A DNA stretch of 64,000 nucleotides from Brevundimonas vesicularis (GCF_027886425.1 NZ_CP115671.1:2356001-2420000); one strand, 5' to 3'. Positions 36,236 to 45,603 are shown, counted from the first letter of the stretch. The notes: a model not told the origin generated them from the letters alone. Numbers and translations are program-made.

Positions 36236-37333
36236 TTGCGCATTCTTCTGGTCATCGAGCCGTCCGGCGGCGGCTCGGGGCGTCATGTGGTCGATCTGGC
36301 CCGCGCCCTGATCGGAAGCGGCCATCAGGTATCCCTGATCTGGTCGCCACGCCGCGCCGAGCCTTGGTTTCCGGCCGCAGTCGCCGCCCTTCCCCTCCAC
36401 GCCAATGAACGCTTGCCGATGAGGCGCAGCGTCGGACCGTGGGACGTCGCCGCTCTTCACGCCCTGAACCACCTGATCGCCCGCCTCGGCCCGTTCGAGA
36501 TCGTTCACGGCCACAGCGCCAAGGCCGGCGCACTGGTCCGCCTCGCCCACGCGCCCGGCGCCGCCAGGATCTACACCCCTCACGCCCTGCCGATGATGGG
36601 CCCGGCCAGCCTGACGACGATCATCGCCGGCGCAACCGAGGCCTTGTTGGCCCGGTCCGGCGACGCCATCATCGCTGTCTCCGAGGAAGAGGCCGCCGTC
36701 GCCCGTCGCTGGGGGCTCGGCGGAAACCGCTTGCACATCGTTCCCAACGGCTTGGCCGCGCCGCCCGCCAACGATCGTCTCGCGGCCCGCCAAGCCCTCG
36801 GCATTCCGGACGCCGCTCTGGTCATCGGCTTCGTCGGCCGGTTCTGCACCCAGAAAGACCCCGTCCGGTTCGCCAACGCCGTCCGCCGGGCGAATGCCAT
36901 CGATCCGCGCATCACCGGCGTCATGATCGGCGATGGCGACCTGGCCCCGTCGGTCAGGACCGCCGCCGGCGACGCCCTACGTCTGCTGGGCGCACGCGAC
37001 GCTGCGCCGCTGATGGCGGGCTTCGATCTTTTCGCCATGACCAGCCGTTATGAGGCCGATTCCTACGCCATGATCCAGGCGGCCGCCCTGGGTCTGCCGA
37101 TCGTCTGCACCGATGTCGGCGGGATCGGGCGTCTGATCCAGGCCGGCGCGCACATCGACCGCCTACCCGTCGACGCTTCCCCCGATCACCTGGCCGAGGC
37201 GATGCGCGCCGCGCTGGCCAGCCGCGTCGTTGCCCTGCCGATTACGCCGGGCCTGCTGTCCGACTCACGCATGGCCGAACAGACCGTCCGGATTTACCGC
37301 GACGCCTTCGCCCGCAGACGCCTGGGTGGCTGA
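36236..37333 (+). CDS. Glycosyltransferase, GT4 family (a)
   Basis: The 365-residue GT-B enzyme starts with RILLVIEPSGGGSGRHVVDLARAL, the acceptor-domain opening. The inter-domain linker HIVPNGLAAPP lies near residue 167, then VIGFVGRFCTQKDPVRFA and YEADSYAMIQAAALGLPIVCTDVGGI hold the E-x7-E nucleotide-sugar motif in modified form. The TTG start has GGGGA upstream. It leads the plus-strand pair of the surface-polysaccharide cluster; donor and acceptor sugars are unknown. Confidence 0.9.
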   Translation: MRILLVIEPSGGGSGRHVVDLARALIGSGHQVSLIWSPRRAEPWFPAAVAALPLHANERLPMRRSVGPWDVAALHALNHLIARLGPFEIVHGHSAKAGALVRLAHAPGAARIYTPHALPMMGPASLTTIIAGATEALLARSGDAIIAVSEEEAAVARRWGLGGNRLHIVPNGLAAPPANDRLAARQALGIPDAALVIGFVGRFCTQKDPVRFANAVRRANAIDPRITGVMIGDGDLAPSVRTAAGDALRLLGARDAAPLMAGFDLFAMTSRYEADSYAMIQAAALGLPIVCTDVGGIGRLIQAGAHIDRLPVDASPDHLAEAMRAALASRVVALPITPGLLSDSRMAEQTVRIYRDAFARRRLGG

Positions 37334-38378
37334 GCCCGTCTTCATCAACGGCCGCTTCCTGACCCAGCCGATGAGCGGGGTTCAGCGCTATGCGCGTCAG
37401 ATCGTCCGCGCCCTGGACCAGCGCCCCGGCGCCGCCGACCGTTACGTCCTGCTGACGCCCCCCGGCGCCGATAACCTAAACCTGCTCAACATCCCGACCC
37501 GCACGATCGGGCGCGTGGGCGGCCACCTTTGGGAACAGACCGCCCTGGCTTCTGCCGCGCGCCATGGCCGCCTGCTTTCCTTAGGCGGTTCGGGCCCGGT
37601 GCTGCACCGTCGCCATGTCGTCGTCATCCACGACGCCGCCGTCTTTCGTCATCCTGAGCATTTCCGAACAGGCTACGCCGCCTTCCACCGCGCCCTGAAC
37701 AGAATCCTGGCGCGCCGGGCGCGGCTGGCGACCGTCTCCGAGTTTTCCCGGCGCGAGTTGGCCTCGGTCCTCAACCTGTCGCCCGACAGCATCGCTGTCG
37801 CCCCGAACAGCGCCGACCATCTTCGCATCGTCACGCAAGACCCCGCCGTCATCGAAAGCCTAGGCCTGACGACCCGTCCCTACTTCGTGGCCTTGGGTAA
37901 TCTGACGCCGAACAAGAATCTCGCCGTCGCCATCCACGCCCTGTCCCATCTTGCAGACCCCGCCGTTCGACTGGTCCTCATCGGCGACCGACCCGCTGTC
38001 TTCGACCGTTCCACCTTTCCGGCCGACCCGCGCCTGATCTTCGCCGGCCGTCGCTCGGACGCAGAAATCGCCGCCCTGCTCGGCGGCGCGCGCGCCCTAG
38101 ACTTTCCCAGCCTCTACGAAGGCTTCGGCATTCCGCCGCTGGAGGCGATGACCCTCGGCTGTCCGGTCATCGCCTCCGACATCCCCGCCACGCGCGAGGT
38201 CTGCGCCGACGCCGCCCTCTATTTCGACCCTGCCGACGACGCAGCCCTGGCCGCCCATATGGCTGAACTGCTCAGCCGACCGGATGACGCTCGCCGCGAC
38301 GCCGGCCTTCGCCGCGCCGATCATTATGCTTGGTCACGCTCGGCCGAAGTCATCGAAGCCCTTCTGCTCAGCACCTGA
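37326..38378 (+). CDS. Glycosyltransferase, GT4 family (b)
   Basis: The 350-residue GT-B enzyme has MSGVQRYARQIVRAL near the N-terminus, VIHDAAVFRHPEHF, then YFVALGNLTPNKNLAVAIHAL and SLYEGFGIPPLEAMTLGCPVIASDI (E-x7-E motif), as in mannosyltransferase-like GT4 proteins. The GTG at 37326 overlaps the preceding glycosyltransferase stop by 8 bp; the longer in-frame start lies inside that gene. Its last 55 bp overlap the 3' end of the convergent GT4 gene on the other strand. Confidence 0.9.
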   Translation: MAEPVFINGRFLTQPMSGVQRYARQIVRALDQRPGAADRYVLLTPPGADNLNLLNIPTRTIGRVGGHLWEQTALASAARHGRLLSLGGSGPVLHRRHVVVIHDAAVFRHPEHFRTGYAAFHRALNRILARRARLATVSEFSRRELASVLNLSPDSIAVAPNSADHLRIVTQDPAVIESLGLTTRPYFVALGNLTPNKNLAVAIHALSHLADPAVRLVLIGDRPAVFDRSTFPADPRLIFAGRRSDAEIAALLGGARALDFPSLYEGFGIPPLEAMTLGCPVIASDIPATREVCADAALYFDPADDAALAAHMAELLSRPDDARRDAGLRRADHYAWSRSAEVIEALLLST

Positions 38379-39535
38379 CGATAGACGGCCCTGTGCGCCT
38401 CGACGATCGACGCCTCGGTCCAGGCCGGCGCTCCAACCGCCGCGAAACGCCAGCGTCCCGGCTGGTCCACAGCCGCCTGCATCGCCGCCGTCAGCGCGCC
38501 TGCATCCCCCGGTTCGATCAAAGCTGACATGCCCGCCCCCTGCGCCGCCTCCGGCAAGCCGCCGATGCGCGAGGCGATCACGCCCAGCCCCTGCTGAACC
38601 GCCTCCGCGACGCTGCGTCCAAAAGGCTCGGCCCACACCGCCGGCGCGACCAGCACATCCACTCTGGGCCAGAACGCCTCCGCCTCCACCTGCCCCAGCC
38701 AGACGATGCGCGGATCCTCATACGCACGCCTCAACGCCTGCACGTAATCCGCCTCGCCCTGCCCGGCGATATTCAGCGTCCAGTCGCCGCCCAACCCTTT
38801 CGTCGCCGCCAGCAGAACCTCGATTCCCTTTTCCGGCTCGACCCGCCCCAGAAACCCGAACCGCATCGTCGGCGCCTCGACCAAGGACGGTTTCGGCGCG
38901 ATCGCCGCCGCACCCGCGGCATTGCCGATCACCGACCCTGGCGTCCGCCGAAAATAGCCGGCCGCCCAATGCGTCTCCAGCAAAGGCCCGCTGAGGCCGA
39001 TGACATGATCCACCCCTTGCGACCGTGATCGGTTGCCCGCCGTCAGCAGAACACATGATGCACACCGCCGCTCGCAACGCTGCCCGCGTCGAAACAGCGA
39101 CGCCCGCGCGCACAGCATCGACCAGTCCCTCAGCGTCTGCACCAGCGGCAGATCCCGCCGCGCCGCCGCGCGATAGACCGACAGCGAAAACCCTGTCGTC
39201 AGGTGCAGATGGATCAGATCCGGCCGCACCCGCGCGACCGCCCGATCCACCGCCTGATCCATCAGCGGATTGGCCGCCTCCAGCCCATGCCAAACCGCGC
39301 GCCGAACTGCCGATCGCCGCGCGCCCTCATAGGGCCAGTACAGGTTTCGCAACGGCAGCCGCTGCACAGGCACGCCGTCGATCCGTTCGTTCACCGTCTC
39401 GCGCCTCGTCGTCAGCGACAGCACCGACGCCTCCACGCCCGCCCGCCTCAACCCCTGGGCTAACTGCGCCACGCTGCGTTCCGCCCCGCCGACCTGCGCC
39501 GGCGGATACAGGGTGTTGACGATCAGCACCCTCAC
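38324..39535 (-). CDS. Glycosyltransferase, GT4 family (c)
   Basis: The 403-residue protein opens with VRVLIVNTLYPPAQVGGAERSVAQLAQGL, the classical GT4 start, followed by LIHLHLTTGFSL, FGFLGRVEPEKGIEVLL and AEPFGRSVAEAVQQGLGVIAS (E-x7-E). A CERRCASC cluster (about residues 158-165) may bind metal. The GTG at 39535 overlaps the O-antigen-ligase-like stop by 4 bp; the upstream open frame is an antisense-like shadow of that gene. It ends convergently with GT4 (b), sharing 55 bp. Confidence 0.9.
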   Translation of the reverse strand: MRVLIVNTLYPPAQVGGAERSVAQLAQGLRRAGVEASVLSLTTRRETVNERIDGVPVQRLPLRNLYWPYEGARRSAVRRAVWHGLEAANPLMDQAVDRAVARVRPDLIHLHLTTGFSLSVYRAAARRDLPLVQTLRDWSMLCARASLFRRGQRCERRCASCVLLTAGNRSRSQGVDHVIGLSGPLLETHWAAGYFRRTPGSVIGNAAGAAAIAPKPSLVEAPTMRFGFLGRVEPEKGIEVLLAATKGLGGDWTLNIAGQGEADYVQALRRAYEDPRIVWLGQVEAEAFWPRVDVLVAPAVWAEPFGRSVAEAVQQGLGVIASRIGGLPEAAQGAGMSALIEPGDAGALTAAMQAAVDQPGRWRFAAVGAPAWTEASIVEAHRAVYRQVLSRRASMTSAERDQA

Positions 39536-40770
39536 GGCGCAAGCGGCCTTCGCCAGGCCAGGGCGCCCACCAGACAGCACAGGAAGACCATCCCCACCCC
39601 CTGCGTCAGGTCCTCGCCGAACATCGCCGCCAGCACATAGGCCGACAGCGGCGTCAGCGCGTCCAGCCGCGCCGCCGACGTCAGATGCAGCCCCAGCAGC
39701 ACCAGCGCGCTCACCACACCCGTCGTCCGCGCCGTGAACAGATAGCCGTTGTGACTGACCGACAGCGCCCGGAACGCCCCCATGTCGTCCGCCGACGACC
39801 ACCCCGCTCCCATGGGCCGCTCCACGACCAGATTGACGGTCCGCCTCCAGGTCAGAATCCGTCCGGCCAGATTGTCCCGCAGCGCCGTCCTGTCGAACCG
39901 TCCCGCGAACCGGCCGCCGTCGAGGTCGATCCGCCCCTCCTGCAAAGCCGCCACGCCCGCCGCCAGCACGCAGACCGTCAGCGCCACGCCCAGCGGCCGA
40001 ACCCGCTCGCGCCAACGCCAACCGACGACCATCCTCGCCAGCCCCGCCAGCATCGCCGCCATCATGCCGCCCCGCGACAGAGTGCTGACGAACCCCAGAA
40101 CCGCCACGCCGACGCCGCCCCACGTCGTCCCTCGCCGCGCCCAGCGCCGTCCCGCCAGCATCACGCCTGCTGGGACCGCCAGTCCGATCATCGCCATCGC
40201 CGCATTCGGATGTTCGGCCAAGGTCGTCAGTCGCACCTGGGCGGCCGTGGTGGTCACCATCGCGCGCGGCGACGCCAGCCCCACGGCCTGCAAAGGCTCC
40301 AGCCCGACCAGCATCGCCAGCCCATAGGTCGCCAGATGACACGCCGCACCGGCCAGCACGGCCCAGAGGAACAGCCGCCGCCGTCCTTCATCTCTCAGGA
40401 TCAGGCTCGCAACAGCCGGCGCCGACAGCGCCGAGGCGATCCACCGAAACCAGAAGGCCGCATCCCCGACGTTCAGCCGATCGCCGACCGGCGCGACCTG
40501 AACCAGCAGCGTCATCACCAGAAAGCCCGCCGCGACCACGCCCGATGCCCTCAGAACCGGCGCCATGCCTCGCCACGTCACACCTACCAGCGGCAAGGCG
40601 ACCGCGAGCGCCAGATCCCCCAGCCGCGGCCCGCTGACCTGCCCCGGCGTCAGAAACAGCGGCAAGGTCACGCCCAGGCCGAGCAGACCCAACGCCACCC
40701 GCTCATAGGCCGCGCGCACCTGCGACCACCGCAGCGTTCCACGCCGCGATGCGCTCAGGACGGCCTGCAA
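39532..40770 (-). CDS. O-antigen ligase / Wzy-like polymerase
   Basis: The 412-residue polytopic membrane protein has about 10-11 hydrophobic helices and the Wzy_C/WaaL pattern: a periplasmic loop with LAEHPNAAMAMIG, then a large loop ending in SVSHNGYLFTARTTGVV, where the SHN histidine is typical of O-antigen ligases. It either polymerises or ligates the polysaccharide made by the neighbouring transferases; the two activities cannot be told apart from sequence. The TTG start (40770, GAGG seven bases upstream) overlaps the end of the GT2 gene by 16 bp. Confidence 0.86.
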   Translation of the reverse strand: MQAVLSASRRGTLRWSQVRAAYERVALGLLGLGVTLPLFLTPGQVSGPRLGDLALAVALPLVGVTWRGMAPVLRASGVVAAGFLVMTLLVQVAPVGDRLNVGDAAFWFRWIASALSAPAVASLILRDEGRRRLFLWAVLAGAACHLATYGLAMLVGLEPLQAVGLASPRAMVTTTAAQVRLTTLAEHPNAAMAMIGLAVPAGVMLAGRRWARRGTTWGGVGVAVLGFVSTLSRGGMMAAMLAGLARMVVGWRWRERVRPLGVALTVCVLAAGVAALQEGRIDLDGGRFAGRFDRTALRDNLAGRILTWRRTVNLVVERPMGAGWSSADDMGAFRALSVSHNGYLFTARTTGVVSALVLLGLHLTSAARLDALTPLSAYVLAAMFGEDLTQGVGMVFLCCLVGALAWRRPLAP

Positions 40771-41669
40771 TGCTCGACCTCGGGATCGAACCGCGCCCCG
40801 TCCACCACGCCCGCGACCAGCACGCCAGCCTTGCGCCAGCGTCCGCCCAGCGCCAGCCGCCCCGCAAGCCTCAGCCGTGATGCGGCATAGCGCAGCGCAG
40901 AGCGCCGTCCCTCGTGCCGCCGCTTGGCCAGGATGACGTTGCGCGTCAGATAGCGATGCAGCCGCTCGCGCCGCGCATCCGGCTCAGTCTCGATGGTCAG
41001 CCGTCCCGGCGTCGCGCGCACATGCTCGGCGCGGCTGGCCGCAACCAGATAGCCCGGCTCGTCGCGCGACAGCCGCAGCGTATATTCCGTATCGTCGCCC
41101 CAGATGAACATGGGCGCCAGCGGCAGGCCGTGCCGCATCACCGCCGCCCGGCTGACCAGGACCGACACGAACGTCGCCTGCCGCACCGGCGCCATACCCT
41201 GCTCCAGCCGCTCGCCCCAGGCCGGATAACCCAGCACATTTTCGCGCCGGTCGATCTCGGGCGTATTGGTCAGATGCCCCTCAGGCGACCGCACGCTGGA
41301 ACACAGGAAGGCCGCAACGACGCCCTCATCCGCTAGCCCCGCTTCCGCCGCCAGCAAGGCCTCCAGCGCATCCGGCGCCGCCAGCACGTCGTCGTCCATC
41401 AACCAGACCCGGTCAGCCCCCGCCTCGATCGCCGCGCGGATGCCGGCGTTGAAGCCGCCCGCCCCGCCCGTGTTCACCGGCATCCGAACCACCATCGCCT
41501 GCCCCGCCCAGGCGTCGGCCAGCATCTCGGCGGTGCCGTCGTCGCTGGCGTTGTCGACCACCACCACCCCGTCGCAATGCCGCGTTTGGGCGATCAGGTG
41601 CGCCAGACATTGCTCCAGCAGGGCGCGCCGGTTCCACGTCACCACCACCGCCCAAACCGACTTGCTCAT
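40755..41669 (-). CDS. Glycosyltransferase, GT2 family (possible galactofuranosyltransferase)
   Basis: The 304-residue GT-A enzyme begins VWAVVVTWNRRALLEQCLAHLI, with VVVDNASDDGTAEML, the LMDDDVL metal-binding DxD motif (about residues 92-98) and a late FIWGDDTEYTLRLSR segment holding the base. This WGDDTEY ending resembles galactofuranosyltransferases such as GlfT2/rhamnan-type enzymes. Its ATG overlaps the glf stop by 4 bp, so a role transferring UDP-galactofuranose, the glf product, is a reasonable inference. Confidence 0.88.
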   Translation of the reverse strand: MSKSVWAVVVTWNRRALLEQCLAHLIAQTRHCDGVVVVDNASDDGTAEMLADAWAGQAMVVRMPVNTGGAGGFNAGIRAAIEAGADRVWLMDDDVLAAPDALEALLAAEAGLADEGVVAAFLCSSVRSPEGHLTNTPEIDRRENVLGYPAWGERLEQGMAPVRQATFVSVLVSRAAVMRHGLPLAPMFIWGDDTEYTLRLSRDEPGYLVAASRAEHVRATPGRLTIETEPDARRERLHRYLTRNVILAKRRHEGRRSALRYAASRLRLAGRLALGGRWRKAGVLVAGVVDGARFDPEVEHCRPS

Positions 41670-42814
41670 GCGGCCATCCGGGCGATGGCCGGCGCCAGCG
41701 ATTTCTTGACCAGGCTCAGCGCCCGCCCGACCGCCTGGTCCATGTTGTAGTACTGAAAATCGGCCAGCCGCCCGGCGAACCACACCTTGCCCGCCAGCGT
41801 CGCCGCCATCGCGCGATACTCCCCCGCCAACGCGCGCGACGCCTCCGTCAGGATCGGATAATAGGGGTCGTTCACGCCCGCCTCATAAGCCATCGGATAT
41901 TCGGTCACCGTCGCCGTCGTCGGCCCGCCCTCGCCGGTCAGGTGGCGGAAATCGGTGATGCGCGTGAAGTCGAAGTCGTTGGGATAGTTGACCGTCCCGA
42001 CCGGCAGCCCCTCCCCGGCATCCACGACCTGATGGTCGAACCGCACGCTGCGATAGGGCAAGGCCCCGACGGACCGGCCGAAATAGTCATCCAGCGCGCC
42101 GCAATAGACCATCCGGTCCCACGCCCCCGCCCCCACCTGATCCATCGGCGTGTTCAGCGACACCGTGATGTTCGAATGGTCCAGCATCCGCGCAAACAGC
42201 GCCCCATAGCCGTCGCGCGGCATCGCCTGATGGCGGTCGACGAAATAGCGGTCGTCCCGGCTGACCGCGATCGGCACCCGCGCGGTGACCGAGGCGTCCA
42301 GCGCCTCGACCGGCAGGCCCCATTGTTTGGCGGTGTATCCGGCGAACACCTTGTCGAAGACATAGTCCCCCAGCCGCCTCAGATCCGGATCGTCCCCCGC
42401 CTGTCGCAGATCATGGATGCTGGGCCGCGCCCCGAAACCAAACCGCTGGACCAGGGCCTGCGTCATCCGCTCGGCCATCGCGGCGGGAAACAGCGTCTCG
42501 ATCGAGTCCAGATTGAATGGCAGCGGCACCCTCCGCCCGTCCACCTGCCCCTGGACCCGATGGGCGTAGGGCCGCCAGGCCGTAAACTGGCTCAGATAGC
42601 CGAAGATGCGCGCGCTGTTGGCGTGGAACACGTGCGGGCCGTAGGGATGGATCAGCCGCCCGCCCGCATCGCGCCGGTCGTGCGCATTGCCGCCGACGTG
42701 GTCGCGCCGATCGATCACCAGCACGGTCTGGTCCAGTCCGCGCGCCAGTCGTTCGGCGACCACCGCCCCGGTGAAACCAGCGCCGACGATCAGCCAGTCA
42801 TATCGCCGGGACAT
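41666..42814 (-). CDS. glf: UDP-galactopyranose mutase
   Basis: The 382-residue flavoenzyme interconverts UDP-galactopyranose and UDP-galactofuranose. The N-terminal FAD motif VGAGFTGAVVAERLA (about residues 10-24), RDHVGGNAHD, GPHVFHANS and the later FDKVFAGYTAKQWGLPVEAL are diagnostic. Its presence implies the polysaccharide from this cluster contains galactofuranose. It overlaps the flippase gene upstream by 17 bp and the GT2 gene downstream by 4 bp. Confidence 0.96.
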   Translation of the reverse strand: MSRRYDWLIVGAGFTGAVVAERLARGLDQTVLVIDRRDHVGGNAHDRRDAGGRLIHPYGPHVFHANSARIFGYLSQFTAWRPYAHRVQGQVDGRRVPLPFNLDSIETLFPAAMAERMTQALVQRFGFGARPSIHDLRQAGDDPDLRRLGDYVFDKVFAGYTAKQWGLPVEALDASVTARVPIAVSRDDRYFVDRHQAMPRDGYGALFARMLDHSNITVSLNTPMDQVGAGAWDRMVYCGALDDYFGRSVGALPYRSVRFDHQVVDAGEGLPVGTVNYPNDFDFTRITDFRHLTGEGGPTTATVTEYPMAYEAGVNDPYYPILTEASRALAGEYRAMAATLAGKVWFAGRLADFQYYNMDQAVGRALSLVKKSLAPAIARMAA

Positions 42815-44072
42815 CGCGCCTCCCGCCGGCCAAGAACAGCGCGCCCCAATGCGCCCTCAACCCGATCAGGCAGGCCACGACCACCGCCGCCTCGCCGATG
42901 ATCCGCGCGCCCGCCATCCCGACCGCGCCAAGGCCGGGCGCCAGCACCACCGCCGGGCCCAGCGTCGCGACACAACCCAGCGCCACGATCAGCGCGAACC
43001 GTCCATCCATCCGCAGCGGGTTCATCAGATGCAGCCCCAGCACCTGGCTGACGGCCACCAGCGGCAGCACCCAGACCAACATACGCAGCACCTCGACGGC
43101 GCCCGCAAACCCCGGCCCGAACAATAGACGGGTCAGCAGCGGCGCCGCCAGCGTCAGCGCCGCCGCCAGCAGCACGAACGCGCCGGTCGAGGCGGCCAGC
43201 GTCCACCGCGCCGTGCGAAACGCCGCCGCCGAATCCTGTCCCAGCAGTCCGGCGACCCGGGGCGCAATCAGGCCTGCCAGCGGCCGCATCAGCGACCCGG
43301 ACGCCGCGACCAGTCGGCCCGCCGCCCCGTAAAGCGCCGCCTGCGCCGGCCCGGCCAGCGCCGCGACAACCAGAACGCCCGCCCCCGTATAGGCGACGAT
43401 GACCGCTCGACTGGCGAACAGTGGCCCGCCCTGGATCAGGGCGCGCCTCACAAAGCCCCGCTCCGGCGCTTGAACCCTCTGCCGTCGCAGCAGCAGGACG
43501 CCGGTCGCGGCCAAGCCCGCCCAGACGCCGCCCGCCTGGACGGCCATCACGCCGCCGACGCTCAAGTCGGGCAGCGCCAGCACGAGTCCCGTCGCGGCGA
43601 TAGCGAAACCGACCTCCAGCATCGCCGCCGGACCGGAATCGCGAATACCCTGAAAGAACCACAGCAGGCTGGCCCCCTGCCCAATCCCCAGCACGACCGC
43701 CATGGCCACGACGCCGCTCGCCCCGTCCAGAACCGGATTGAAGGCCGCCAGGCCGACGCCGACGGCGGCGGCGGGCAGGATCAGCACGCCGCGCATCGCC
43801 AGGGCCTGACCGACCAGGACGCCGCGCCCTTCGACGGCTCCGGCGATGTCGCGCGGCCCCGAGAGCGACTGCCCGTAATCGACCACCACCGACACCACCA
43901 AGGCCAGGGCGATGGCCGAGGCGAATACGCCGAACCCTTCCAGCCCCAGGCGTCGCGTCAGAACCGGATAGAGCAGCAGCGGCGAGACATAGCGGGCGAC
44001 GTGCGCGCCATAGACCCAGCCCGCATCGGCCGCGCCCCGCGCCGACAGCAATCGGTGCCTGCCATCCCCCAA
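42798..44072 (-). CDS. Wzx-like polysaccharide flippase
   Basis: The 424-residue membrane protein has about 12-14 hydrophobic helices and the MATE/MOP-fold pattern of oligosaccharide flippases (GWVYGAHVARYVSPLLLYPVLTRRLGLEGFGVFASA at the start). It moves lipid-linked repeat units across the inner membrane for the Wzy-like enzyme. The start is uncertain: TTG at 44072 with GGGGG upstream gives the full first helix. An overlapping frame on the same strand (to 44091) reads as low-complexity glycine/arginine and was rejected. Confidence 0.88.
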   Translation of the reverse strand: MGDGRHRLLSARGAADAGWVYGAHVARYVSPLLLYPVLTRRLGLEGFGVFASAIALALVVSVVVDYGQSLSGPRDIAGAVEGRGVLVGQALAMRGVLILPAAAVGVGLAAFNPVLDGASGVVAMAVVLGIGQGASLLWFFQGIRDSGPAAMLEVGFAIAATGLVLALPDLSVGGVMAVQAGGVWAGLAATGVLLLRRQRVQAPERGFVRRALIQGGPLFASRAVIVAYTGAGVLVVAALAGPAQAALYGAAGRLVAASGSLMRPLAGLIAPRVAGLLGQDSAAAFRTARWTLAASTGAFVLLAAALTLAAPLLTRLLFGPGFAGAVEVLRMLVWVLPLVAVSQVLGLHLMNPLRMDGRFALIVALGCVATLGPAVVLAPGLGAVGMAGARIIGEAAVVVACLIGLRAHWGALFLAGGRRDVPAI

Positions 44073-44152
44073 CTGTCGCCCCCGCGATCAACCCTGGCGC
44101 GAGCTTTAGACACGCAAGGTCGCAATCGCAAGCTCGGGCTCAGCCGGGCGGC

Positions 44153-44566
44153 TCAGCCGAAACGGCCCTCGGCCCAGCGCGCGGCGAAATAGCCGCCGGT
44201 CGCCGACAGCATTGTTAGGGTCGTGCCCCAGATCAGGTCGATGATCGTCAGCTTGGTCTGCCACACCGCCAGCGTCGCCTGATTGGTCAGGTCGTAGGTG
44301 GCGTAGGCGACGAAGCCCAGGGCCGCCCCATTGATCGCCGCCCGCGTCCAGTTCCCCTCCTTCAGGGCCGGCGCAATCGCCAGGAACACGGTCCCGGCGA
44401 TGGAGATCAGGTAAAAGGCCACCGCCGCCTTCATGTCTGGCTTGTCGGCCATGATCGGCCCGATGACGGGCTTATACAGCCGGTTCGTCATGGTGGTCAG
44501 CCAGACGAAATCGATGGCCGCAAAGGTCAGGCCGGCCCCGAGATAGGCCGCGACATATTTGATCAT
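44153..44566 (-). CDS. DUF2177 membrane protein
   Basis: The 137-residue protein has four predicted helices and the DUF2177 features: FAAIDFVWLTTMTNRLYKPVIGP near the start and GFVAYATYDLTNQATLAVW in the middle. The ATG at 44566 has AGGGAGACGAGG just upstream. It lies 11 bp after the cyclopropane-synthase-like gene and shares its promoter. This gene pair recurs near photo-oxidative or ECF sigma (ChrR-type) clusters in alphaproteobacteria; no such regulator is visible here. Confidence 0.88.
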   Translation of the reverse strand: MIKYVAAYLGAGLTFAAIDFVWLTTMTNRLYKPVIGPIMADKPDMKAAVAFYLISIAGTVFLAIAPALKEGNWTRAAINGAALGFVAYATYDLTNQATLAVWQTKLTIIDLIWGTTLTMLSATGGYFAARWAEGRFG

Positions 44567-44577
44567 CCTCGTCTCCC

Positions 44578-45603
44578 TTAAGCCGGCTTCAGTCGATAGT
44601 GGCTGACCGCCCAGGTGCGGCCCTCGTCGTTTCCGAACAGACCCGCCGTCGCCAGATAGAACCGCCGCCAGCGACGGGTCCAAAGTTTGGCGTCGTCGCC
44701 ATAGGTCTCCCGCATCAACACCGCGATCCGCGGGGCGTTCCGGTCCATGTTCGCCAGCCAGTCGTTGGCGGTCTTCGCATAGTGACCGCCGTTCCAGGTC
44801 CATTCCTGCTCGACCGCGAACAGGTCGGGAAACTGCCGGATCAGGCCATGGCTGGGCATGACCCCGCCGGTGAAGAAGTGTTGCGCGATGAAGTCGCCGC
44901 TATCGGTATGGTCGAACCGATAGGGCGCGTCGCGGTGCGTGAAGACATGGATGAACATCCGCCCCTCCGGCGTCAGCCAGCGTCTCGCCTTGGTCAGCAG
45001 GGCGCGCCAGTTGGCCATATGCTCGAACATCTCGACTGACACGATGCGGTCGAACCGCTGCTCGGTGTCGAAGGCGTTCATGTCCTGGGTGATGACCGTC
45101 AGATTGGTCAGGCCCCGCGCCGCCGCCTGCGCTTCGATATGGCCGCGCTGGCCGTGGCTGTTCGACACCGCCGTGATCTTCGAATTCGGATAGGTCTCGG
45201 CCATCCACAGCGACAGCGAGCCCCAGCCGCAGCCCATTTCCAGGATCGTCTGACCGTCATTCAAATCGGCATGGGCGCAGGTCTCGGCCAGCGCCGCCTC
45301 CTCCGCCTGATCCAGCGTCTCGCGGCCCGTGGGATAGAGGCAGCAGGAATATTTCAGCCGCTTGCCCAGGCACAGCTGGAAGAACTCGGGCGGCAGTTCG
45401 TAATGCTGCTGGTTCGCCGCGTCCGTATGTTCGGCGATGGCGCGCTGGGCCATTTCGCGCGCAAAGGCCGCCTCGTCATGCGGCCCGTCGCGATCCAGTC
45501 GCTTTCGGGCTTCCGTCACCAGGCTGTCGATCGCCGGGCGCGTCACGAAGTCCGGGAACGGCGCGTCCTGCAGCTGGCGAATGGCGACATTGGTCAGGTT
45601 CAT
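44578..45603 (-). CDS. Cyclopropane-fatty-acyl-phospholipid synthase family methyltransferase
   Basis: The 341-residue SAM-dependent enzyme has QQHYELPPEFFQLCLGKRLKYSCCLYPTGRETLDQAEEAAL before the SAM site LEMGCGWGSLSLWMAE (about residues 119-134), then SVEMFEHMANW and the late GGHYAKT segment. The KYSCCLY pattern is shared with plant coclaurine N-methyltransferase-like relatives, so lipid methylation is likely but cyclopropanation is not proven. It is shorter than E. coli Cfa (382). The ATG at 45603 has GAGGA upstream; the longer frame to 45792 lacks support. Confidence 0.86.
   Translation of the reverse strand: MNLTNVAIRQLQDAPFPDFVTRPAIDSLVTEARKRLDRDGPHDEAAFAREMAQRAIAEHTDAANQQHYELPPEFFQLCLGKRLKYSCCLYPTGRETLDQAEEAALAETCAHADLNDGQTILEMGCGWGSLSLWMAETYPNSKITAVSNSHGQRGHIEAQAAARGLTNLTVITQDMNAFDTEQRFDRIVSVEMFEHMANWRALLTKARRWLTPEGRMFIHVFTHRDAPYRFDHTDSGDFIAQHFFTGGVMPSHGLIRQFPDLFAVEQEWTWNGGHYAKTANDWLANMDRNAPRIAVLMRETYGDDAKLWTRRWRRFYLATAGLFGNDEGRTWAVSHYRLKPA

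Noticed and set aside
39685..40890. 401-codon plus-strand frame
   Set aside because: Antisense to the O-antigen-ligase-like gene; H/R/Q-rich composition without recognisable domains.
42790..44091. 433-codon minus-strand frame overlapping the flippase
   Set aside because: G/R-rich low-complexity translation; the overlapping frame encodes a clear multi-helix flippase.
44100..44136. Inverted repeat CGAGCTT-N23-AAGCTCG between flippase and DUF2177 genes
   Set aside because: The loop is long, no T-run follows and a chance 7-bp match is plausible.
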